Assembly: GCF_027497495.1 (NCBI RefSeq)
Contig: NZ_CP114205.1
Coordinates: 8,122,001 to 8,186,000 of the forward strand
DNA length: 64,000 bases
Direction: 5' to 3'
From: Streptomyces tubercidicus
GTDB taxonomy: Bacteria > Actinomycetota > Actinomycetes > Streptomycetales > Streptomycetaceae
Shown: piece by piece, positions 42,350-50,864 of the stretch
Layout of the letters: each line of letters begins with the position of its first letter
Position numbering within the stretch: position 1 is the first letter of the stretch
Made by a program: the position numbers and the translations under genes
Notes under the pieces: model-generated
The model's database searches: none
Seen by the model: the letters and a program-made list of their open reading frames with translations, nothing else
Told to the model about the DNA's origin: nothing

Positions 42350-42529
42350 CGAACCTCGTCGCGCGCCGGCCCCTGTGACAGCCGGGACCAGACGAGAACT
42401 CAAGCACCGCAAGGGGTGTCAGGTCCTGGCGGAGCCGCACTCGCATATCTGGGTTCGGGTCCTCGTGCCCTGTTCTCAGCTCTTCAGCTGGAAGCAGGCC
42501 GAGCGCCGGGCCCGAGCCGGGAGAAACCC

Positions 42530-42942
42530 ATGATGACCACCGACACACTCGCTCAGATCTCCGCCATCGGCCCCTACTTCAAGGTGTTCAGCGGGCCACG
42601 CCCCGATGCCGCGGACTTCTCGCCGCTTATCGACCTGCACAGGGAACAGGGAGCGCTGGAAGCGTCCGTCACCGCCATGGGCAAACGACTCGGCACCGAC
42701 CAGCAACGACCAGGCGCGTTCCGCATGTCCCGCACCCGCCGCTGCCACTCGCCACCGCCCTACTGGCACGGGAGCCCCTCGCGAGCGCGGGCACCCTCAC
42801 GCTCGACCCCCTCGAATACCGTCGCCACAACTGCTGCCTCTACTACCGGGTCTCGGGCTCCGGGTACTGCGACGAGTGCGTCCTCCACTGCAGGGGCCGT
42901 GCTCCACGCGGCGCCGAGCGCGTCAACTCCGCCACCACATAG
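42530..42942 (+). pseudogene. Collapsed FhuF-like (2Fe-2S) ferric-siderophore reductase gene
   Basis: The N-terminal part from ATG 42530 or 42533 (TTDTLAQISAIGPYFKVFSGP, EQGALEASVTAMGKRLGTD) reads like the start of an FhuF-like protein. Near 42715 it shifts to the third frame, where the C-terminus reads ARE-PLASAG-TLTLDPLEYRRHNCC and LYYRVSGSGYCDECVLHCRG, ending at TAG 42942. The CC-x10-CxxC pattern is the FhuF iron-sulfur motif. The normal protein has ~230-260 residues; ~120 central residues are missing and the frames differ, so it is a deletion remnant. It points to past siderophore iron release. Confidence 0.75.
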
Positions 42943-43217
42943 CATCCTTGCGCCGAACGGCTGGGGATCCCGCCGCCAGGACGGCGTTGTGGGACGGAAC
43001 CCATTCCTGACGGCGTCGAGGCTGTCATAGCGCACCACGGCTACCTCGTGGCCTGCGGCGTATGCGTGCCGCACGGGGAGGGAGCGGCGGTCGCCACAGC
43101 GAACTTCCACCGATGTATGCGGCCCTGTGCGCCCATCTCACAGCGCAATACACCTAGTACTCCAGTTGCAGATCGTGATCTTCACCGTTTGTGGATGGAT
43201 CGCCGCCTGCATGCAGA

Positions 43218-43652
43218 TCAGTTGTCTTGTAGCGCCCTGACGACCGTGATGGCCTGATCCAGCAAGTCGATGGGACAGCCCCAGTAGTCATAGATGCCGC
43301 CGCGGGCGCGGTTGCTGCCACAGACAACAAATACGCCGGTCCCCAGCTCGACCTTGAGGTGGGTGGCCAGCCAGCCGACGAAACCGCTGTTGTCCACATG
43401 ATCGTCGAAGTGGAAGGAGAAGATTCCGAAGCGTTCGACGTCGTCGTCCTCCTGGGTGAGCGGGACCAGGCGGCTCCAGCTCTCCCGGTCCCGAACGACT
43501 GCCAGCGTCGCGGCGGTGAGAGCCGGCGGCTGGTCGGCCGGAGACTCTTCAAAGCACCAGACGCCGTCGTGCACGACGAGGTCAGCCTGAGCGATCTCAC
43601 GGCGTAGCCGCTGCTCTGTCTGTTCTGCAGTCTCCATACTCACACTGACCAT
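43218..43652 (-). CDS. DUF6196-family protein
   Basis: Protein of 144 residues. ATG 43652 has AAGGAG eight bases upstream. The sequence MVSVSMETAEQTEQRLRR, LVPLTQEDDDVERFGIFSFHF, DNSGFVGWLATHLKVELGTG and VFVVCGSNRARGGIYDYWGCP fits a family I know as DUF6196, common in Streptomyces and of unknown function. The block NSGFVGWLAxHLK is its best landmark. No signal peptide or membrane span. It sits between a dead FhuF gene and a transposase scrap, yet its frame is intact with normal codon use, so it is probably functional. Confidence 0.75.
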   Translation of the reverse strand: MVSVSMETAEQTEQRLRREIAQADLVVHDGVWCFEESPADQPPALTAATLAVVRDRESWSRLVPLTQEDDDVERFGIFSFHFDDHVDNSGFVGWLATHLKVELGTGVFVVCGSNRARGGIYDYWGCPIDLLDQAITVVRALQDN

Positions 43653-44276
43653 CAGCGAGACTCCTTGATTCGTAAGCCGTAATCCCACCCGGGGATCATC
43701 GTGCGATCGCCTCCGACGAGCAAGGTCGTGATCTTCATGTGGTGGCTGCTTGTCGTCGGTGGTGGCAGGCGCGTGCTCGGGCTTGGTGGTCTCGTCGCCA
43801 GCGGGACCAGTCGAGTTGGTGTGCCGTCGTGTGGTCGGCCGGACGGCTAGGGCGATGAAGAGTCGCTGGATCTCGTTGCAGGACAGCGGGGCCTACGGCT
43901 CGAACCATCGCATTGTCGCTCTGCTGTCTCGCGACGACAGCGGACTCACCGGCTGCGCAAGCCCTGCTCTCAACTGATTTCGAAGTTCAATGCTGTTGCG
44001 GCGGCGACAGAACAAGCCTGACATCAGAATCACCTTGGCGGAACGACCGTACGGATTCGGTAGCACGCCGGGCCAGATTTGCCGGTTCTTTACTATCCGG
44101 GCATTCGTGAATCGTGACAGATGCGGCCTCGGGCACCCAGGCGAGAGCGCCTTCCCGGGGCAATGGCAGAAATGCCAATGCCCTTGACAGGTCCGGGTGT
44201 TGACCTACAGGATCGTGATCACCGGCCACCGGGTGTGTGGTCGCTCCGTTTAGTTTCTTCGGCATCCAGGGAGAAA
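43653..44276. other. Gene-poor stretch with a transposase scrap
   Basis: About 620 bases between DUF6196 and the EamA gene. 43735-43890 holds a transposase end, listed separately. From about 43960 to 44276 the sequence is AT-richer and gives no recognisable protein; it should contain the EamA promoter. Confidence 0.4.
43735..43890 (-). mobile_element. Transposase C-terminal remnant, frameshifted
   Basis: On the minus strand one frame reads CNEIQRLFIALAVRP and the next frame continues HQLDWSRWRRDHQARARACHHRRQ to a stop at 43735. This is the usual end of an IS4/IS701-like Streptomyces transposase (EIxRLFxAL ... WSxWRRRHQxxARxxHYxRQ). The rest of the element is gone and a frameshift separates the two pieces. 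Confidence 0.6.
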
Positions 44277-45263
44277 GTGCGAACGGATCCCTCCGACTTC
44301 ACCGCGAGAGTCGTTCCTGGAGTTGAATTGCAACGCTTGCGGCCTTACGGGGCCTTGATTGCCGCTGCGGGAAGCTGGGGTGTGGCTACCGCCGTAGCGA
44401 AATACGCCGTGGACGGGATCGGCGCATTCACCACCCTCTTCATCGAGGTCGGCACTGCCGCGTCCGCGCTGTGGACCACCAGGCTGCGCCTGCGTCCCCG
44501 CAGGACCGTACCGCTACGCCACTACCTTTTTCTCGGATTGCTGGAGCCGGTGGTGGCTTACGGCGCGCTCGATCTCGGACTCCAGCACACCGGTGCCGCG
44601 GATGCCGCACTCCTGGACGGCCTGCAATCCGCGATGGTGCTGGTGATGGGGGTCGTCTTCATCAAGGAAGCCGTCACCCGCCGTAGCGTGGCGGGTGTAC
44701 TTGTCGCCACCGTCGGCGCTGCGCTGCTGACCGGTGCACATTTCACCCTCAGCAGCAGCATCGGTGATGCGCTGGTCCTCCTGGGGGCTCTGGGGGCGTC
44801 GGCGTCGGTGATCGTGGTCAGCCGTCTCGCCGCGGAGGCGTCGGCACTGGAAATCACCGCCTATCAATTCGGATTCGGGTTCCTCTTCACGATTCCCGTC
44901 ATGGCCATCGTGTGGGGCACCGGCTCCGAGAAGGTTCCCGGCCTCGCGCAACTGCCGCATGTCGCAGCCGCGATGGCGATCGGACTGGTCGGTTTCGCGC
45001 TGGGCTACCTCGCCTACAACTACGCGGTGTCCCATGTGGCTGTCGGCGTGGCCGGCATGGCCCTCAACCTGATCCCGCTTTTCGGTGTCGTGGTCGCTGT
45101 GCTGTGGCTCGGTGAGGATCTCTCCACTCCCAAGGTCATCGGTGGTGCGCTGATCCTCTTCGGAGTTTTTCTCTTTCCCTATGAAGCGGACACCGAGTCC
45201 TCTAAAGAGCCAGGAAAGTTGGCGCTTTCGGAAGTCACGATTCCTGAGGAGACACATTTGTGA
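44277..45263 (+). CDS. EamA/DMT-family exporter
   Basis: Drug/metabolite transporter of 328 residues from GTG 44277 (AGGGAG upstream, short spacing). It has ten predicted spans in two EamA repeats: GALIAAAGSWGVATAVAKYAVDGIG starts repeat one, and SIGDALVLLGALGASASVIVVSRLAAEASALEITAYQFGFGFLFTIP starts repeat two; the end has LNLIPLFGVVVAVLWLGEDLSTPKVIGGALILFGVFL. It is followed at 350 bases by a D-Ala-D-Ala ligase gene. In the D-cycloserine cluster a transporter of this type (DcsJ) and a ligase (DcsI) provide self-resistance; this pair may do something similar. Confidence 0.88.
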   Translation: MRTDPSDFTARVVPGVELQRLRPYGALIAAAGSWGVATAVAKYAVDGIGAFTTLFIEVGTAASALWTTRLRLRPRRTVPLRHYLFLGLLEPVVAYGALDLGLQHTGAADAALLDGLQSAMVLVMGVVFIKEAVTRRSVAGVLVATVGAALLTGAHFTLSSSIGDALVLLGALGASASVIVVSRLAAEASALEITAYQFGFGFLFTIPVMAIVWGTGSEKVPGLAQLPHVAAAMAIGLVGFALGYLAYNYAVSHVAVGVAGMALNLIPLFGVVVAVLWLGEDLSTPKVIGGALILFGVFLFPYEADTESSKEPGKLALSEVTIPEETHL

Positions 45264-45610
45264 CGGGCGCCATCATCTATTTGCGCCGTGTAACCGGCAT
45301 ACGCGTACTTCCGTAAGCGTAATCTGCCCTTGCTGTGCCAGCCGTTCGGCCTCGACAGGCTTCCGACAACATCGACCGGCTGCGCGAGGCGATTGCGCCC
45401 GCCCCCGCCCCCGCCCCCGCCCCCACGCCATCGAACCCGGCACGGCGCCGTCCGTTCACCTCTTCAGCTTCGCGTCGGATCGGCTCTTCGGCGCGGAGTC
45501 CACCCGCCACCTGCACGAGCAGCTTTCGGCGGCCGCATTGACGGCGAGGTGCGAAATTCGGCAGCACTCCCGGCGGTGGGGCCTTCCGGCCGGCGTGGCA
45601 GAATTCCCCT
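45264..45610. other. Spacer between exporter and ligase genes, with simple repeat
   Basis: About 350 bases. Contains a GCCCCC simple repeat (listed separately) and, around 45360-45440, a frame reading DNIDRLREAIAPAPAP that could be a scrap of a lost gene but is too short to name. No clear promoter motif before the ligase. Confidence 0.3.
45396..45424. repeat. GCCCCC hexanucleotide repeat
   Basis: Four to five tandem copies of GCCCCC, one frame of which would encode an Ala-Pro run. Simple-sequence slippage tract, not a CRISPR or structural RNA. Confidence 0.85.
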
Positions 45611-46648
45611 ATGTGCGTAGTGATTTTATGCGGTGGAGAAAGCTCCGAGCGGGATGTTTCGCTGGCCTCAGGCCGTTCGGTCGCCCAAGCTCTGCTTGAG
45701 CGGGGGCACGAGGTGGTGCTGGTCGATCCGGCCGCGGCGGTGCCGGTCCTGGCTGGACCGCTGCACCCTGGCGACGCGGTCGACGGAGTCAGTGTCGCGA
45801 AGGAACCACCGTCCCTCTCCGATCAGCAGCAGTGGCGGCGGCGCATGTACACGGCCCTGACGGAGGGTCCGGTCCTTGATCTCCTGCGCGGGGCGGAGTC
45901 CGTGTTCCTGGCGCTGCACGGTGGCTGGGGTGAAGACGGGCACGTGCAGATGCTGCTGGAAATGGCGGGCATCCCGTTCACCGGTGCGGGCAGCGCGGCG
46001 TGTGCGGCCGCCTGGCACAAGGGCCGGGCGCAGGCGGTGCTCGGTGCGGCGGGGCTGCCCGTGGTGGAACGGGCGCTGTGGCGGCCCGGGGACGGAGACG
46101 TACCCGAGAAGGTGAAACGACTGGTCGCGGCGGGTTCGGTGGTGGCAAAGCCGGCAGCGGACGGGTCGAGTGTGTCGGTGTACCGGGTCGACTCGCTGTC
46201 ACAACTGGCCGAGGTCGCTTCCGAGGTGCGCTCCCGTGGCGTCGAGCTGCTGGTGGAGCCGTTCCTGCCGGGGCGCGAGTTCACCGTGGCCGTGGTCGGT
46301 GATCAGGTGCTTCCGGTGGTCGAGATCGAGCTGACGACTCCGGTGTGGGACTACGCGGCCAAGTACCAGCCGGGAGCGGTGAGCGAGGTGTGCCCTGCGC
46401 GGGTCCCGGCGGCCTTCGCGTCCCGGCTGCAGGAGCTGGCCCTGCACGCGCACCGGGCATTGGGGTTCGACGCTGACTCCTACTCGCGCACTGACTTCCG
46501 CTGCGACACCGGTGGAGAGCCGATGTGCCTCGAAGTGAATGCGCTCCCGGGCCTGACGGCAACGAGCCTGTTGCCGCTCGCGGCGACCGGGGCCGGCTGG
46601 ATCTACCCCGACCTCATCCAGCGCATCCTCGACCTCGCGACGCGCTGA
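45611..46648 (+). CDS. D-alanine-D-alanine ligase family enzyme (ATP-grasp)
   Basis: ATP-grasp ligase of 345 residues. The start CVVILCGGESSERDVSLASGRSVAQALLERGHEV matches Ddl (FGGxSxEREVSxxS). Other blocks: SVFLALHGGWGEDGHVQMLLEMAGIPFTGAG (HGxxGEDGxxQ), VVAKPAADGSSVSVYRV (KPxxxGSSVGV), VEPFLPGREFTVAVVGD, and the metal site YSRTDFRCDTGGEPMCLEVNALPGLT (DF...E.N..PG). It is probably a second, non-essential ligase joining D-Ala or another amino acid, useful for resistance to a cell-wall inhibitor or for making a peptide. No ribosome site before ATG 45611. Confidence 0.9.
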   Translation: MCVVILCGGESSERDVSLASGRSVAQALLERGHEVVLVDPAAAVPVLAGPLHPGDAVDGVSVAKEPPSLSDQQQWRRRMYTALTEGPVLDLLRGAESVFLALHGGWGEDGHVQMLLEMAGIPFTGAGSAACAAAWHKGRAQAVLGAAGLPVVERALWRPGDGDVPEKVKRLVAAGSVVAKPAADGSSVSVYRVDSLSQLAEVASEVRSRGVELLVEPFLPGREFTVAVVGDQVLPVVEIELTTPVWDYAAKYQPGAVSEVCPARVPAAFASRLQELALHAHRALGFDADSYSRTDFRCDTGGEPMCLEVNALPGLTATSLLPLAATGAGWIYPDLIQRILDLATR

Positions 46649-46733
46649 CGCAGCGTACGTACGCCCTGCGCGCGTGCACCGGCCGCCGAGTGAGCGCCAC
46701 CGGAGGTTACTCACACTCGCACAGCGGAGTTAC

Positions 46734-46845
46734 GTGAACCTGCTGCGGCAGCGTCCGGTCCTGGTCCTGTGGCTCCCGAGACGCTGTCGGCCTACGGCGA
46801 CCCCTTCTTCACCCTCGCGCTGGCGTGGGCCCAGGCGCGTGTGAG
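46734..46845 (+). pseudogene. N-terminal stub of an MFS transporter, frameshifted
   Basis: From GTG 46734 one frame reads VNLLRQRPVLVLWL and the next frame continues PETLSAYGDPFFTLALAWAQA, together the usual start of MFS exporters (NLLRxRPVLxLWLAxxxSxxGDxxxxLALxW). A frameshift lies near 46776, and after about 37 residues the sequence passes into transposase fragments. Confidence 0.6.
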
Positions 46846-47526
46846 ACGTATGTGGGATCAGGGGATCCCTGGGCTCCGTGGGCTGCGAGCGCCCCGACGG
46901 ACGAACGTAGGGTGCCTCACGGCTGATCTGCGTGGCCGGTGGCTTCGCCCGCTGCGCCAGTGCACGCCGTACGGGAGCACTGGCGCAGCATCGACAAGGC
47001 TCCTGGCCCGCGGCCGGTGCCGGGACCGGCTGTGTCTGCAGGGCATCCTGTACGTGTTACACAACGACATCGCCTGGCAACTGCTGCAGAACTTGTTTGT
47101 ACTCGACGCGCAGGTCGAGCGGGACGGGGTTGGGTACCCGGGAGGTGATGTTGCCCTGGGTGAGGTAGACGATCGCCCCGCCGCCGTACTCGCTACAGCG
47201 GACTCCACCCTGCTCATCGTGGACGGCACCTTGGTGCCCACCCGCGACCACACCATCGCCGAGCAGTCGAAGAATTACCGGTACTCCACCAACCATCAGG
47301 TCATGATCGACGCTGACACGCGCCTGGTCGGAGTGGTCGGCCGACCGCTTCCCGGCAACCGCGCCGACTGCAAGGCATGGGAGGAATCCGGCGCCAAGGC
47401 CGCCATCGGCAAGACCACCACGATCGCCGACGGCGGCTATCCCGGCACAGGACTCGTCATGCCGCATCGGCCGCACAATGGCGAAGAGCTGCCCGACTGG
47501 AAGCAGGCACACAACAAGTCCCACCG
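46846..47526 (+). mobile_element. IS5-type transposase remnants, mosaic
   Basis: Two fragments are recognisable. RLCLQGILYVLHNDIAWQLL (about 47028-47085) is the N-terminal region of one IS5-group transposase. From about 47205, LLIVDGTLVPTRDHTIAEQSKNYRYSTNHQVMIDADTRLVGV, then GNRADCKAWEESG and ADGGYPGTGLVMPHR, is the DDE core of another subgroup. The bridge between them is non-matching, and the C-terminal catalytic part after WKQAHNKSHR is lost. No terminal inverted repeats were found. Dead mobile DNA. Confidence 0.7.
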
Positions 47527-47825
47527 GGGGGGGCCGTCCGGGGCCGGCTCTCTCGGGGTTTGGGAACACGGGTCGGGCAGGCGAGGTGAGCGCGGATGTT
47601 CCTGCCCCGGCGGACCCGGGCCGGGGTGAGCCGGTCGGAGGTGGTGGGTTTCTCCAGGGCCGACGGAGGTCCGCGGCGAGGAGCCGGGCGAGCCGGAGCT
47701 GGGTGTGAGCGACGATCAGGATCCAGGTCCAGCGGTCCGCCGCCTCGGGAGTACGGAGTTTCGGGGTGGTCCATCCGAGGGTCTGCTTCGCGAAGCCGAA
47801 GGTGTGCTCCAGACCGATTGAGTTT
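47527..47825 (-). mobile_element. C-terminal remnant of a second, minus-strand transposase
   Basis: On the minus strand, reading from 47825, SIGLEHTFGFAKQTLGWTTPKLRTPEAADRWTWILIVAHTQLRLARLLAADLRRPWR continues in a neighbouring frame as EKPTTSDRLTPARVRRGRNIRAHLACPTRVPKPRESRP. This is the typical end of a large Streptomyces transposase family that carries FRFAKQTLGWTTPK. A frameshift separates the parts. It meets the IS5 fragment head to head near 47526. Confidence 0.65.
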
Positions 47826-48002
47826 TAACCTCTGACTACGTGTTGAGAGTTGCTGCGCGGCACGAATGGGCAGGTCGCATTGCTCTCAATCCCGCCTTCC
47901 CCCTCGACGAGGGTTTCGGGACACCGGCGGTGGGGCGCAAGGTCTGCCGGTGTTCCATAACGCCCATCCCGGCTCATGGGACGCAGCCACTATGGCCGAC
48001 CC

Positions 48003-48926
48003 CTATGGCCGACCGCTCCTCGCGGACCGGCGGGAGCCGCCGCCACCCTCCGTGTCATGATCTGCGTGCTGCCCGTGCGCGGTCTCGGGCTGCCGTATCC
48101 ACCCGGCCAGTAGCCGAAGCGCCTCTTCGGAGCTGGAGCCTGCCTCGGCGGTGTAGACACTCAGCCGCTGGTCCGGGTCGGCGGGCAGGGTGAGGGACTC
48201 GTAATTGAGGGTGAGCGGGCCGACGACCGGGTGGTGGAAGTGTTTGCTGCCATGCGCGTGCCGATACACGTTCTGGTCGGCCCACCAGCGGCGGAAGTCC
48301 TCATCCTTGATAGAGAGTTCGCCGACGAGTTCGGCCAGCAGCGGATCGTGGGGATGGCGTCCGGCGTCGCGGCGGAGCGAGGCGACAATGTCCTGGGCGT
48401 GGGTGTCCCAGTGGGCATACAGCGAGCGGGCGGTCTCGTCGCAGAACATGAACCGCACCAGGTTCCGCTCGCGGTGCGGCAGCGCGTCGAAGTCGGTGAG
48501 CAGCGCACGTGCCATCTGGTTGGACGCAAGGACGTCCAGTCGCCGCCCCAGCACAAGGGCGGGGGTGTGCTCAAGGATCCGGAGCAGGTCGCGCAGCCCC
48601 GGGCGGACCGGCTGCGGACGCGTCGCCGTGCGGCGGGGCCTGCCTGCGGCGGGCTTGGCGAGCTGGAACAGATGGGTGCGTTCGACGGGATCGAGGCGTA
48701 GCGCGCGGGAGATGGCGTCCAGCACGGACTCGGAGACGTTCAGTCGGCGTCCACGTTCCAGGCGTACGTAGTAGTCGACGCTCACGCCCGCCAGTTGCGC
48801 GACCTCTTCGCGGCGCAGTCCTGGCACTCGCCGCGAGCCGCCGTCGTCGGTCAGGCCCGCCTGGCGCGGGGTGATCCGTGCCCGCCGGGAGCGGAGGAAG
48901 TCACCGAGAGCTGTGTTGCGGTCCAT
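48003..48926 (-). CDS. XRE-family regulator with MmyB-like ligand-binding domain
   Basis: Transcription factor of 307 residues. Residues ~5-85 are the helix-turn-helix (LGDFLRSRRARITPRQAGL, RVPGLRREEVAQLAGVSVDYYVRLERGR), and residues ~105-280 the MmyB domain (ILEHTPALVLGRRLDVLASNQMARALLTDF, NLVRFMFCDETARSLYAHWDTHAQDIVASLRRDAGRHPHDP, GPLTLNYESLTLPADPDQRLSVYTAEAGS). ATG 48926 lacks a ribosome site; GTG 48934 is possible. It is divergent from an SDR gene, a very common pairing in which the regulator controls the SDR. Confidence 0.93.
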   Translation of the reverse strand: MDRNTALGDFLRSRRARITPRQAGLTDDGGSRRVPGLRREEVAQLAGVSVDYYVRLERGRRLNVSESVLDAISRALRLDPVERTHLFQLAKPAAGRPRRTATRPQPVRPGLRDLLRILEHTPALVLGRRLDVLASNQMARALLTDFDALPHRERNLVRFMFCDETARSLYAHWDTHAQDIVASLRRDAGRHPHDPLLAELVGELSIKDEDFRRWWADQNVYRHAHGSKHFHHPVVGPLTLNYESLTLPADPDQRLSVYTAEAGSSSEEALRLLAGWIRQPETAHGQHADHDTEGGGGSRRSARSGRP

Positions 48927-49131
48927 GCCGTTCACGATAGGGCCCAAGATCGCCCCGACGGCCCGCGAAAGGGGGACTGGCAGTCCCCCGGTCCGGCTGT
49001 CCCCGGGGCGAAGCGGACCCCTCGGAATCCGATCAGCAGCCGATTCCGGTGCTGAAGTGGAACGTGTCGAGACCGGCCGGGACCTCACCGCCCCGGTCGG
49101 CCTCTGTTCACATCGCACGAAGGGAACTCCT

Positions 49132-49983
49132 GTGTCGGACACCAAGACATTCCTGATCACCGGCGTCAGCACCGGCCTGGGCCGCGCACTCGCGCACGCG
49201 GCGTTGGCCGCGGGCCACCGGGTGGTGGGCACGGTGCGCACGCCCGCCGACGCACGGGCCTTCGAGGCGCTCGGCGGCGACGCGCACGCCCGCATCCTGG
49301 ACGTGACCGACCATGACGCGGTGGACACGGTCGTGGACGAGACCGAGCGCGAGCTGGGCCCGGTCGACGTACTCGTCGCCAACGCCGGGTACGGCCATGA
49401 CGGCCTCTTCGAGGAGTCGTCGATGGATGACCTTCGCCGTCAGTTCGAGGTGAACGTCTACGGAACCGTGGCGGTGATCAAGGCCGTGCTGCCGCACATG
49501 CGGGAACGCCGTTCGGGCCACATCATCGCCGTCACCTCGATGGGCGGGCTGATCACCATGCCGGGCCTCAGCTTCTACCACGGCAGCAAGTTCGCGGTGG
49601 AGGGCATCCTCGAAACGCTCGGCAAGGAGGTCGCCGATTTCGGCATCCATGTCACCGCCGTCGAGCCGGGCAGTTTCCGGACCGACTGGGCCGGCCGCTC
49701 GATGATCCGCGCACCCCGTGTGATCGCCGACTACGACGAGCTGTTCGAGCCGCTGCGCGCCCGGCGCATCCACGGCAGCGGGCACCAGCCGGGCGACCCG
49801 GACAAGGCCGCGGCCGCGGTGCTGCGCATCGTGTCGGCCGACCAGCCGCCGACGCGCCTGCTGCTCGGCACCGACGCGCTTCAGCTCGTCCAGGCCGGAC
49901 GCGACGCCTTCGAGCGCGACATGCTGGCATGGGCCGAGCTGTCGGCCTCCACCGACTTCGACGACGTCAGCCGCTCCGCCTGA
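49132..49983 (+). CDS. Short-chain dehydrogenase/reductase (SDR), partner of the XRE regulator
   Basis: SDR of 283 residues. GTG 49132 has AAGGGA seven bases upstream. TGVSTGLG binds the nucleotide; VANAGYGHDG, AVTSMGG and YHGSKFAVEGILETLGKEV give the active-site residues; VEPGSFRTDWAGRSM follows. It belongs to the same 280-residue subgroup as the gene at 30.1 kb, with the late GHQPGDPDKAAAAVLRIVSADQPPTRLLLGTDAL. Divergent from the MmyB-type regulator with 205 bases between, which fits regulator-controlled expression. Substrate unknown. Confidence 0.93.
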   Translation: MSDTKTFLITGVSTGLGRALAHAALAAGHRVVGTVRTPADARAFEALGGDAHARILDVTDHDAVDTVVDETERELGPVDVLVANAGYGHDGLFEESSMDDLRRQFEVNVYGTVAVIKAVLPHMRERRSGHIIAVTSMGGLITMPGLSFYHGSKFAVEGILETLGKEVADFGIHVTAVEPGSFRTDWAGRSMIRAPRVIADYDELFEPLRARRIHGSGHQPGDPDKAAAAVLRIVSADQPPTRLLLGTDALQLVQAGRDAFERDMLAWAELSASTDFDDVSRSA

Positions 49984-50162
49984 CGCCACTCGCTGTCGGG
50001 CCCCCAGCGCGGGGCCCCGACGGCGGCCGTCATCACCAAGCCGGCCCGCTCTTGGTCCACCACAGCCGGACCTGCTCGTAGCCGTTCACGCCACCCAGCG
50101 CCTCCTGGTAACCGGGTGGAGGTGAAAACTCAAGTCAGGCCGTGTATCGGAAGCGGATCTCA

Positions 50163-50408
50163 TCAGGTGTCGAGCGGTAGTTCCAACAGTTCTTCTGGGG
50201 GCTGGAAACCGGACCGTTGCCAGAGGGGGCTGCTGCGCTGTGACGGCCAGACGATCAGAGTGTCGAAGCCGGCGCTGCGTGAGTGCTGTTTCATCGCCTC
50301 CAGGAGCGCCGAGCCTGCTCCCCTGTTGCGTTGCGACGGTGTGACGTAGAAGTTCGTGACGTAGCCGACCGGGGTGTTGTCGCTGTACGGATCCGGCATC
50401 CTCTCCAC
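50163..50408 (-). pseudogene. C-terminal fragment of a GNAT acetyltransferase
   Basis: 81 residues containing the second half of a GNAT fold: GYVTNFYVTPSQRNRGAGSALLEAMKQHSRSAGFDTLIVWPSQRSSPLWQRSGF, with the acetyl-CoA P-loop RNRGAG. The first two strands and helices are missing; the minus-strand DNA upstream does not encode them in one frame. It could be expressed as a stub but is unlikely to be an enzyme. Confidence 0.7.
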
Positions 50409-50596
50409 CAGACAGAGGAAGAAAACTGTCTCGTAACGAGCGGCAGCCGCTCGGTTTCCTCACCTCCGCCTGCATGGTCGCCGAGCGGCCCAGTGCGTCG
50501 GGCTCGCCGAACTGCACGCGCCCGCCCATGTGGGGTCCGGCTCGCAGGCTGCAAGGCCGTTGGGATCGGTCCAGCTGCGGGGGTGGTTACGTAGGC

Positions 50597-50845
50597 GTGG
50601 TGGTTGGGCGCGGGGACGAGACCCGGGGGGTCGGGGGGCGATCAGAGACCCTGACGAATGCGGTCTTATCTTGCTTGGGCTGGGGAGCTCTCTCCTTCGC
50701 CGTCTCTGCGCCCGTCCGGGCCGGCCTCCACGACGAGCCGATGTTCCCTGGAGGCAACATCGGCACCCTTTCCGTGGTCACCACAGCTGCAACGGCCGCG
50801 ACCTGGTTCGGTATCAGCCGCCGGAACGCATGCACGACGGACTGA
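50597..50845 (+). CDS. Small protein with the duplicated Ala/Thr helix, copy at 42.2 kb
   Basis: A frame of 82 residues from GTG 50597 or 50600, or only 34 from ATG 50740. It has two hydrophobic patches, NAVLSCLGWGALSFAVSAPV and NIGTLSVVTTAATAATWFGI, then SRRNACTTD. The last part and the DNA past the stop match 42255-42370. The start is uncertain and the function unknown. Two similar hydrophobic helices suggest a small membrane peptide. Confidence 0.4.
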   Translation: MVVGRGDETRGVGGRSETLTNAVLSCLGWGALSFAVSAPVRAGLHDEPMFPGGNIGTLSVVTTAATAATWFGISRRNACTTD

Positions 50846-50864
50846 GGAACCTCGTCGGGGGCGG

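Noticed and set aside
42530-42942. FhuF-like region as an intact gene split by a sequencing error
   Set aside because: A one-base error would restore the frame but not the ~120 missing central residues, so a deletion is needed.
42760-43110. Minus-strand frame of 116 residues with HAYAAGHEVAVVRYDSLDAVRNGF
   Set aside because: Its first part looks protein-like, but the rest is the antisense of the FhuF relic and no family is recognisable; at most a scrap.
45396-45424. GCCCCC repeats as a CRISPR or RNA element
   Set aside because: Units are six bases without spacers, a simple slippage tract.
47057-47569. Minus-strand frame of 170 residues across the IS5 remnant
   Set aside because: It is the antisense of the transposase text; no ribosome site and no known domain.
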